From NCBI GenBank assembly GCA_903911305.1, contig CAIWDB010000464.1, positions 1 through 32,003 of the forward strand: a stretch of 32,003 bases of DNA. The letters are read 5' to 3'. The DNA is from an uncultured Methylococcaceae bacterium. GTDB lineage: Bacteria > Pseudomonadota > Gammaproteobacteria > Methylococcales > Methylococcaceae. A model generated the notes under the pieces. That model did no database searches. It saw only the letters and a program-made list of their open reading frames with translations, and was not told where the DNA came from. Below, one piece after another: positions 17,798 to 24,313 of the stretch. How positions within the stretch are numbered: the first letter of the stretch is position 1; every line of letters begins with the position of its first letter. Position numbers and translations under genes: made by a program.

Positions 17798-19351
17798 CTA
17801 TTCGGGGAGTTTATAGCCCCTGTCTTGGAGCAGTTTGACGCAAGCATCGACCACTGATGCATCAAACAGGATGCCGCGTTGGGCGACAATCTCTCCCAGC
17901 GCCGCTTTGACCCCCAGTGCTGGCCGATAGGTGCTATGGGAAGACATGGCTTCAACCACGTCAGCCACCGCGAGAATTTTAGCTTCAAGCAAAATCTGGC
18001 TACCTTTTAAACCTTGCGGGTAACCCGAACCATTAATACGTTCATGATGCTGCAAAATAATTTGCGCAATGGGCCATGGGAATTGAATATCCTTGACCAT
18101 CTCGAAACCCAAGCTTGAATGTTCTTGAATCAGAGAGAACTCTTTGGATGTCAACCGCCTTGGTTTGCTGAATAATTCTGCCGGAACGCGGAGTTTGCCA
18201 ACATCATGGAAAGATGCCGCAAGGTGTAAGCCATGGACGCGATCTTCCGACAAGCCCATCCGTACTGCTATTTCCCTACAGAGGTAGGCAACCCGGTGTT
18301 GATGGCCGGGCGAAGCGGTGTCGCGCTGGTCAATGGTGGAGGCTATGGCTTGGATCGACTGCTCCAAACTATTGCGCAGCGCGGCCTCGTTTTTCCTGTA
18401 AGTGGCCAGTGTGCGCAGGGTGACAATGCCATAGACTAGATCGTCAGCCAGTTCTTGTAACAAAGCCCGTTCTTCAGCAGGCCAGGTTTCGGCGGCTGAA
18501 CCGTAAACCGTCACACATCCCAACAAGCCACTTGAATGCCGTAGCGGCAGGGCAATTGCCGAGTGGTATCCTCGCTTCAATGCCTCTACCCTCCAAGGAT
18601 TCTTCCTGACATCGCTGGCGATGTCCTCGACGAATTGCAACTCTCCCGACCTGATGGCATTGCCGGTAGGTCCCAAACCCGTTTCGGTGTATCCCCAGGT
18701 AATGTCAGCAACTTTCAAATAACCTTCTTCGTAACCATAGTGGGCCATCGGTTGGATATGTTTGCCACCCAGTTCGTCGGCATAGCCGACCCACGCCATA
18801 CGATAGCCTCCCGTTTCCACGATGACCCGGCAGATTTCATGGAGCAACTCCCACTCATCCGGCGCGTTAATCAAAACGGTGGTGGTATCGCTGATGACCT
18901 TCAATGAACGGGCGGTGATTCTCAGCGCCTTTTCCGCTAAAACTTGTGCCGTGATATTCCGAATCGTACACTGAATGACAGCTACGCCGTCATAATTGGA
19001 CAAAAAACAGGAAAATTCGACGGAAACCTGTTGCCCATCCTTTGTTTCCAGAGGGAGGTGGTCATAACGGATATGACCCTTCTTCTGCAAATCGGCAAAA
19101 GATTCCATGCTCAACGCGGTGCTCTCAAAAACCCCCACTTCCCAAATTCGTTTCCCTAGAAACTCTTCTCGGGTGTAGCCAAGCAAGTCAATCATAAAAG
19201 GATTGACATCTTCGATTTGCGAGGTCCATGCATTGAGCAGGAGAATGCCATCTTGGGCGGTTTCAAAAAGTTGACGGTAGCGTCTGTCTAAATCGGTAGT
19301 GGAAGTCGGCATACTGCTTTTTCCCATTTCTTTAGGATTTTTATCGCTCAA
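17798..19351 (-). CDS. PAS-GAF-HD-GYP c-di-GMP phosphodiesterase/response protein
   Basis: A 517-residue cytoplasmic protein. A PAS domain (about 22-140; QLFETAQDGILLLN) is followed by a GAF domain (about 155-310, with the end SAIALPLRHSSGLLGCVTVYG). A C-terminal HD-GYP domain carries HRVAYLCREIA, the HD pair in FHDVGKL (H382-D383), QEHSSLGFEM, LQHHERINGSGYP and AVADVVEAMSS. All metal-binding residues of active HD-GYP phosphodiesterases appear present, so hydrolysis of c-di-GMP is likely. The TTG start at 19351 is supported by GGAG 8 bases upstream, the same GACTGGAG context seen before the AI-2E-like gene. No transmembrane segment is seen. It may counteract the GGDEF-EAL protein at 8945. Confidence 0.93.
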   Translation of the reverse strand: MSDKNPKEMGKSSMPTSTTDLDRRYRQLFETAQDGILLLNAWTSQIEDVNPFMIDLLGYTREEFLGKRIWEVGVFESTALSMESFADLQKKGHIRYDHLPLETKDGQQVSVEFSCFLSNYDGVAVIQCTIRNITAQVLAEKALRITARSLKVISDTTTVLINAPDEWELLHEICRVIVETGGYRMAWVGYADELGGKHIQPMAHYGYEEGYLKVADITWGYTETGLGPTGNAIRSGELQFVEDIASDVRKNPWRVEALKRGYHSAIALPLRHSSGLLGCVTVYGSAAETWPAEERALLQELADDLVYGIVTLRTLATYRKNEAALRNSLEQSIQAIASTIDQRDTASPGHQHRVAYLCREIAVRMGLSEDRVHGLHLAASFHDVGKLRVPAELFSKPRRLTSKEFSLIQEHSSLGFEMVKDIQFPWPIAQIILQHHERINGSGYPQGLKGSQILLEAKILAVADVVEAMSSHSTYRPALGVKAALGEIVAQRGILFDASVVDACVKLLQDRGYKLPE

Positions 19352-19460
19352 GGAAAATACTCCAGTCTGAATCGTAAATGTACTAAGAAACCTTTAGAAC
19401 CAGCCTATATAGCTTATCGGAAAAGCACCGTGGAATGTCAACCTGCCTTAAAATCATTAT

Positions 19461-19530
19461 CTAGGCTGAAAATGCTTGGTAATGGCAAAGCCCCAATGGT
19501 GAAACAGTAAAATAATGATTTTCAGCCTAG
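19461..19530. repeat. Perfect 13-base inverted repeat in the divergent HD-GYP/GH57 intergenic region
   Basis: CTAGGCTGAAAAT (19461-19473) recurs as its exact reverse complement at 19518-19530, with 44 bases between. The adjoining ATCATTAT is also present in both arms but on opposite sides of the core, so the unit seems rearranged. It could be an operator pair or a remnant of a repeat. No T-run follows either arm. Confidence 0.5.
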
Positions 19531-19641
19531 GCTTAAACAAGCTGGTGTAGAATTGATAATTTAAGTCTCATGTCCTGCTTGCCCTGGAAAAATGGGTGGC
19601 CTGACTCACTTCATTGTTTCACACTTGCGGAGAATTTATCC

Positions 19642-21102
19642 ATGGCTGAATTAGCCGAATATGTTGAAGGACTGCCTAATATTTGCGGTCAAGAAGCCGA
19701 AATCAAGGAGACTCTGCAAAACAGAGCTTCGACCATTTACGCTCATGAAACCCATATCCCTTTTGACCGAATCAATAGTGCTTGTGCCATTGCCCTGCAT
19801 ATGCACCAACCCCTTATTCCAGCGGGCGGATGGGATTTGCCTACCGCCGCAATCATTAGCAATCTTCAGTACATGATGGAAAATCAAGGTATTGGCGACA
19901 ACCACAATGCCGGGGGGTTTCATTGGTGCTACAAGCGCATAGGCGAATTCGTGCCGCAAATGATCCACGAAGGCAAGCAGCCTCGCGTGATGTTGGAATA
20001 CTCGGGAACTCTGTTTCACGGGCTTAGAAAAATGGGTTTGCACGATGTCATTGACACCTTGAAAAATATCACTTGCAATCACCAATACCGACATGCAGTG
20101 GAATGGTTGGGCGCACCTTGGGGCCATGCCGTTGCCCCTTCCACGCCCGCACAAGACTTCAGACTGCACGTGATGGCTTGGCAGCATCATTTCGCCGCTA
20201 TTTTCGGCAAAGAAGCCTTAAGCCGTGTGCGCGGTTTTTCACCTTCGGAAATGGCCTTGCCTAACCATCCTGATGTCGCCTATGAATACATCAAAACCCT
20301 TCGCGATTGTGGCTACTCTTGGGTATTGATACAGGAACATACCGTCGAACAGCCCGAAACTGGTCATGGGATCGAAAAGAAGCACCTTCCTCATCGACTG
20401 GTGTGCCAAAACTCTGCCGGCGAGAGCATCGACATCATTGCCATCATCAAAACCCAAGGCAGTGACACCAAGCTAGTGGCCCAGATGCAACCTTATTACG
20501 AAGCGAAAAGCCTGACTCGATGGGAACTGGGCGGGAAAAGCGTCCCGCCCTTGGTCACTCAGATTGCCGATGGGGAAAACGGCGGGGTGATGATGAATGA
20601 GTTTCCTGGCAAATTCTTTGACGTGTCCCGTGAATCGACAGGTTCGAACACGCCCATGCTTAACGTCACCGAATACTTGGAATACTTGTTTGGCTCTGGC
20701 GTCAAAGAAAGCGACTTTCCCATAATCCAACCTATTCATCAAAAGGCGATTTGGACTCGCTTCAAGGCCGGGGATGGGCCTGAGAAGCTGGCCAAGGTAA
20801 TCGAAGAATTGCGCAAAGAGGATCACCGTTTCCATATGGAAGGCGGCAGTTGGACCAATGATATTTCTTGGGTCAGAGGGTACGAAAATGTACTTGGCCC
20901 GATGGAGGAAGCCAGTTCGCTATTTCATGAGAAAGTGCTAAAGCCAGGCATCCCTCCCAGTGACCCGCGATATCGCAATGCCTTGTTTCATTTGATGACC
21001 GCACAAACCAGTTGCTACCGCTACTGGGGACAAGGTCAGTGGACAGACTATGGGCGGGAAATTTGCAGACGGGCGGTTGACATTCTGCAACACGACTTTT
21101 AA
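19642..21102 (+). CDS. Glycoside hydrolase family 57 protein
   Basis: From ATG 19642 the protein has 486 residues. ATG 19642 is preceded by GGAG 9 bases upstream, whereas the track start at 19570 lacks a site. The GH57 barrel shows conserved region 1 as LHMHQPL (H53, H55). A conserved GFSPSEMALP (about 199-208) resembles the region bearing the catalytic glutamate, and WTNDISWVRGYENV lies near the C-terminus. GH57 enzymes are retaining alpha-glucanases or branching enzymes acting on starch, glycogen or related glucans; the exact activity cannot be assigned. No signal peptide is present, so it would act on intracellular glucan. No glycogen genes lie next to it. Confidence 0.85.
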   Translation: MAELAEYVEGLPNICGQEAEIKETLQNRASTIYAHETHIPFDRINSACAIALHMHQPLIPAGGWDLPTAAIISNLQYMMENQGIGDNHNAGGFHWCYKRIGEFVPQMIHEGKQPRVMLEYSGTLFHGLRKMGLHDVIDTLKNITCNHQYRHAVEWLGAPWGHAVAPSTPAQDFRLHVMAWQHHFAAIFGKEALSRVRGFSPSEMALPNHPDVAYEYIKTLRDCGYSWVLIQEHTVEQPETGHGIEKKHLPHRLVCQNSAGESIDIIAIIKTQGSDTKLVAQMQPYYEAKSLTRWELGGKSVPPLVTQIADGENGGVMMNEFPGKFFDVSRESTGSNTPMLNVTEYLEYLFGSGVKESDFPIIQPIHQKAIWTRFKAGDGPEKLAKVIEELRKEDHRFHMEGGSWTNDISWVRGYENVLGPMEEASSLFHEKVLKPGIPPSDPRYRNALFHLMTAQTSCYRYWGQGQWTDYGREICRRAVDILQHDF

Positions 21103-21123
21103 GCGTCTATTTTCATCCGAATA

Positions 21124-21153
21124 TTGACAGAGTCGAACCTTTTTGGCGATAAT
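21124..21153 (+). promoter_or_regulatory. Sigma-70 promoter of tRNA-Met
   Basis: A consensus -35 TTGACA (21124-21129), an 18-base spacer and the near-consensus -10 GATAAT (21148-21153) put the start near 21160, about 10 bases before the tRNA. Confidence 0.75.
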
Positions 21154-21170
21154 TACGAGTCTTACAGCGT

Positions 21171-21247
21171 GGCAACGTAGCTCAGTCGGTTAGAGCACCG
21201 CATTCATAATGCGGGTGTCGCAGGTTCAAGTCCCGCCGTTGCTACCA
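21171..21247 (+). tRNA. tRNA-Met (CAT anticodon, elongator type)
   Basis: A 77-base cloverleaf with encoded CCA. The acceptor GGCAACG pairs with CGTTGCT (one G-U pair), the D-arm is GCTC...GAGC, and the anticodon stem CCGCA/TGCGG encloses TTCATAA with anticodon CAT. The T-arm contains GGTTCAAGTCC. The GGC start and paired acceptor resemble elongator rather than initiator tRNA-Met; a CAU tRNA-Ile2 is less likely but would need a scan. Its 3' end is adjoined by an integrase remnant on the other strand. Confidence 0.95.
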
Positions 21248-21492
21248 ACCAATTCAAGCGGTTAGGAGTAGTTTCCTGCCGCTTTTTTTCGTTGACATGA
21301 CCAGATCGTGACTGACCATCCAAAAGGCTTACAGCTTCCCGAACATTTTCAGGGGCTAAGTGAGCATACCGTTCGGTAATTTTTTCTGGTCGAGTGATCG
21401 AGAAGGTCACGCACGACTGCTAATTGAGCGCCCTCAGAAACGAGCCAAGCGGCACCGTATTTCACCTTTTTTGACAATCCTCCTTGAACCAA
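21204..21492 (-). pseudogene. Tyrosine recombinase (integrase) C-terminal remnant abutting tRNA-Met
   Basis: The minus strand encodes the end of a phage/island-type integrase. One frame gives GAAWLVSEGAQLAVVRDLLD followed by HS. A shifted frame then gives ITERYAHLAPENVREAVSLL, containing the box II tyrosine. Removing one A from the A-run between them restores HSTRKITERYAHL, so there is a single-base frameshift. Upstream, the frame meets TGA at about 21490-21492 and the Arg-His part of the active site is unrecognisable. The tail (VATAGLEPATPAL) reads into the tRNA, as is typical of integrases whose att core is the tRNA 3' end. The gene is dead. No other integration genes are visible. Confidence 0.75.
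21256..21289 (+). terminator. Intrinsic terminator after tRNA-Met
   Basis: AAGCGG pairs with CCGCTT, with an inner AGGA/TCCT pair, and a run of seven T follows. It lies 8 bases past the tRNA CCA and inside the integrase remnant of the other strand. Confidence 0.8.
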
Positions 21493-21584
21493 ATCTCAGC
21501 ATCATTCATGCCGATTTATAAATGTATTGATTTTGGCTATGAATTATGGTTTGCTGCTAGGGTTGTCAGTATTTGTTTTGCCGT

Positions 21585-22262
21585 ATGGAAAACTCAGTTT
21601 CAGAAATTTCGACTCCCTCAAAATCCAACTTATTAGTTGCTTCAAATATAAAGTTTCTGCGAGAAGCTTTGGTTGACGTTTTCTCGATTGACAGCAACTT
21701 GGTTATGGCAGGAACTGCCGAGAATACAATTGAAATAATTGCGAAATTGATGCTGAACAGGATTGATATTCTTTTGATGGATGCTTCCATGCAAGATGCT
21801 TTAGAAGCAGCACATGAAATTCGCGAAAAATTCCCGTTAGTGCGTACCATTATTTTTGCCGTGGTAGATGAGGTGGAGAATATCCTCAAATGGGTTGAAG
21901 CCGGTGTGATAGGTTTCGTGCCGTGCACTTCCTCGATCAATGATGTGACTAAATTGGTTAGTGATATTTTGCTTGGCAAGCAGCAGTGTTCAGAGCAAGT
22001 GGCATCAGCGTTGATGCATAAGATTGCCAGTATGGGTATTCACCATGAAAGAAGACGGTCTCAACGCTCATCGGTGCTGTTAACCAAGCGCGAACGTGAA
22101 ATTATGCGATTGCTTACCGATGGAATGAGCAATAAAGAAATTGCCCGCTTGCTCAACATAGAAGTGGCAACTGCCAAGTCCCATGTCCACAACTTGATGA
22201 CGAAACTCAATTTGAAACGCAGGAGCCAAGCCTCGAATTGGATACACAACCAGATCGTGTAA
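21585..22262 (+). CDS. LuxR/NarL-type transcriptional regulator with degenerate receiver domain
   Basis: About 225 residues: an N-terminal receiver-like domain (about 12-130) and a C-terminal LuxR helix-turn-helix (about 165-225; LTKREREIMRLLTDGMSNKE then IARLLNIEVATAKSHVHNLM). The candidate phospho-acceptor is D66 in LLMDASM. The two acidic residues normally near the start are replaced (LLVASNIKFL), and the usual conserved lysine is absent (GFVPCTSS). Classic phosphorylation is therefore doubtful, and it may respond to a ligand or protein partner. No histidine kinase is adjacent. Start ATG 21585 was chosen; TTG 21573, 10 bases after AGGG, is possible. It heads the same-strand run leading to the multicopper oxidase and is a candidate regulator of it. 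Confidence 0.85.
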   Translation: MENSVSEISTPSKSNLLVASNIKFLREALVDVFSIDSNLVMAGTAENTIEIIAKLMLNRIDILLMDASMQDALEAAHEIREKFPLVRTIIFAVVDEVENILKWVEAGVIGFVPCTSSINDVTKLVSDILLGKQQCSEQVASALMHKIASMGIHHERRRSQRSSVLLTKREREIMRLLTDGMSNKEIARLLNIEVATAKSHVHNLMTKLNLKRRSQASNWIHNQIV

Positions 22263-22480
22263 AGTAGTTTGTCTCAAAAATTAGGTGGCATGAAGTCTCC
22301 ACACCTTCTCAATCCTTTTTCAATCTTAAGATGAATTCTAAATTTGAAGTAATTTAGTTCATAATCAACACGCCTTGTTTGCTGCTCAAGAAAAATAAAT
22401 GGCTTATGACTTTTATTTGATTTTCAGCTTTGGATGCTGTTGATTGTATTATGGTTTAAGAATTAGAGAAAACAATTAAG

Positions 22481-22903
22481 ATGAAAAAGTTAAAAACCGT
22501 TTTTATATCGAAGGCTCCTCTTCTTTCCAATTTAATCAAAGAAGTATTGTGTAAAAAGGTTTCGATTGAGTGTATGGGTGAGCTTCCTGTTTCTGATGAT
22601 CTGCTTGATCGCTTAATAGAGATGGCCCCAGACTTAGTGCTTGTTGGCTTGTCATCTGAGGTTACTGATACGTTCGCACTTAGTATTTTGTGTGCATTGC
22701 CGCTAGCCAAAGTGATCACCTATACCATTGATGGTAGGCATGCGTATCTCAATGAACTAATTTATCAACAGCGGCCATTGATTGATCTCTCACTAGAGAC
22801 ACTGGTTTCTGCCATCGTTGAAAATCAACAGGCAGAATGGTGTTTCCTTCCACAGGCAAGTAATTCCGTTCCATTTTTTAAATCGAGTAGCTTAAGGGGT
22901 TAA
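22481..22903 (+). CDS. Stand-alone degenerate receiver-like protein, hypothetical
   Basis: A 140-residue soluble protein whose pattern resembles a receiver fold: strand KTVFISKAPLLSNLI, a central DLVLVGLSS strand and AKVITYTIDG. It lacks the acidic pair, and at the expected phosphorylation position VLVGL replaces the D. There is no output domain. The layout parallels the N-terminal half of the upstream LuxR protein (release of SNxxFL/SKAPLL-type starts), suggesting that the two are related and may work together. Assignment is by pattern only. It lies 38 bases before the SCO gene and may be cotranscribed with it. The tail (FKSSSLRG) is polar. Confidence 0.6.
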   Translation: MKKLKTVFISKAPLLSNLIKEVLCKKVSIECMGELPVSDDLLDRLIEMAPDLVLVGLSSEVTDTFALSILCALPLAKVITYTIDGRHAYLNELIYQQRPLIDLSLETLVSAIVENQQAEWCFLPQASNSVPFFKSSSLRG

Positions 22904-22941
22904 TTGATTTTGAAGTATCAATTCTATAGACGGAAGTTATC

Positions 22942-23571
22942 ATGACAGAACGTGCCATATTTTTACTTAATCGTTTAATTTCGGTTGCTGTTGCTGCGAT
23001 TTTTTTCTGTGTTTCGTCCTCGGCCTATGCTGAAATTACAAATAAAAATGCACCAGAATCTAGTGATCATCCATCAAACATCAGAATAACGGCTGTGGAT
23101 TATTCTCTGCCAAATGTAAAGTTACTGCGTGATGATGACAAGAAAGTGACATTAAACGAGGAATTGAACGACGGACGGCCCGTCTTTGTAAACTTTGTTT
23201 ATACCACTTGCACTACGTTTTGCCCGGTGTTAAGCCATACTTTTTCGCAATTGCAAAAGAAACTTGGTGTCGAAGCTAACAAAGTGCATTTAGTTTCTTT
23301 CTCAATAGACCCTGAACGCGATACGCCGTCTCGTTTGCGGGAATATGCCAATAAATATAAAGCCGGACCCTATTGGAACCATTACACAAGTTCAATAGAA
23401 GATAGCATAGCCATACAACAAGCCTTCGATGTTTATCGGGGCGATAAAATGAACCACCCACCAGTAGCTTTGTTACGCATGGCTCCCAATAAGCCGTGGT
23501 TGCGTTTTGACGGTTTTGCCAACGCAGACGATCTGTTAGCGGAATATCGCAAACAACTCACTAGTAAATAA
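22942..23571 (+). CDS. SCO1/SenC family copper chaperone
   Basis: SCO proteins are periplasmic, membrane-tethered thioredoxin-fold proteins that deliver copper, classically to the CuA site of cytochrome oxidase. A hydrophobic N-terminus with AYA near residue 29 indicates export, by cleavage or as an anchor. The copper site is visible as CTTFCP (C90, C94) in FVYTTCTTFCP plus H172 in MNHPPVALL, the normal spacing. SFSIDPERDTP is also a family signature. The start has GGAAG 7 bases upstream. No cytochrome oxidase gene is nearby, and the next gene is a multicopper oxidase, so this copy may load copper into that enzyme; this is inference. Confidence 0.93.
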   Translation: MTERAIFLLNRLISVAVAAIFFCVSSSAYAEITNKNAPESSDHPSNIRITAVDYSLPNVKLLRDDDKKVTLNEELNDGRPVFVNFVYTTCTTFCPVLSHTFSQLQKKLGVEANKVHLVSFSIDPERDTPSRLREYANKYKAGPYWNHYTSSIEDSIAIQQAFDVYRGDKMNHPPVALLRMAPNKPWLRFDGFANADDLLAEYRKQLTSK

Positions 23572-24091
23572 AGTTTTACACTGCTTTTTACATAAATTCT
23601 GCCGAATTCTGCGATTGGCATCATCGCTTAGTCAATTAAAATTCATGGCTAATTTCCCCAACTAACATCTAATCTGCCAAACGCATACGAAGATTCGCCC
23701 CTGCGCAAACTTACTTCAACCTAAGTTAGGTATCAGAACGTCAAATCCCTAGCTTTTCGTTAAGGATATACAGGGCATATCATTGCACAAAAAAAAAGAC
23801 ATACTATTCTAGTCTGTAACAGACTAAAGGCCGTCAGCACAATCTATTCTATTTTTCTCCATCCAAAGGATTAATCCTTTTCCTCTATTCTTGTAAACCA
23901 TCTACTCCATCATTTGGAGGATGGTTACTTGGAAGCTTTTATAAGAACATATAGTCGTGATTTTTGTTTGCAGGAAGCTTCTGTATGAAACGATCAATCC
24001 CACCATTTGCCTAGTGCCAAATTGGATTGCCTGTTTGAGAGTTGCAGTGGCAAAAATGCACTTTGAATCATGAGAGGTTAATCACCCACAG

Positions 24092-24152
24092 CCAGCGGTT
24101 TTCGAAGTTTAGAAGCAGGATGACTTCTTGACGTTGAAGGTCGCTGGTTTTT
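24092..24152 (+). terminator. Terminator-like hairpin in the leader of the multicopper oxidase
   Basis: CCAGCG (24092-24097) pairs with CGCTGG (24142-24147), enclosing AGAAG/CTTCT (24111 and 24124), and is followed by TTTTT. It may terminate an upstream transcript or act as an attenuator. The stem is interrupted, so strength is uncertain. Confidence 0.4.
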
Positions 24153-24254
24153 CTGAGTGAACAACCGGTTTGAGTTTTTCAATTACACCGAACTCACCTC
24201 AGTCGAAAGCACATAAAAATCCGAAGTGAAGAGAGTGATCGGTATGCTCATTTG

Positions 24255-24292
24255 ATCCGGATGGGCAATAAAAATAAGAACCCCGGATTTTT
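24255..24292 (+). terminator. Second terminator-like hairpin just before the multicopper oxidase
   Basis: ATCCG pairs with CGGAT, with an inner GGG/CCC, then TTTTTCT. It ends about 22 bases before the start codon, a position more typical of a 5'-leader attenuator than of a terminator for the distant SCO gene. The loop is long and A-rich, so this is tentative. Confidence 0.35.
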
Positions 24293-24313
24293 CTATAAAC
24301 GTGGGTGAATGTC

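Larger units (their letters stand above)
23572..24313. promoter_or_regulatory. Long gene-free leader/regulatory region upstream of the multicopper oxidase
   Basis: 742 bases without a credible ORF on either strand. Four dyads cluster in the left half: ACCTAAGTTAGGT (23719-23731), TAGTCTGTAACAGACTA (23810-23826), AAAGGATTAATCCTTT (23865-23880), and the hairpin ACCATC..CTCC/GGAGGATGGT (23897-23925). GGAAGCTT occurs twice, 42 bases apart (23931 and 23973). Two hairpins with T-runs lie nearer the gene (24092-24152 and 24255-24292). No confident -35/-10 pair was found. The region could contain operators, an attenuated leader or a small RNA. Confidence 0.55.

Noticed and set aside
21204-21410. 67-residue ORF as an intact small gene
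   Set aside because: It is the shifted tail of an integrase ending inside tRNA-Met, so it is a remnant.
24061-24313. Mn-sensing yybP-ykoY riboswitch upstream of the oxidase
   Set aside because: The conserved loop sequences of that family were not found; only generic hairpins are visible.
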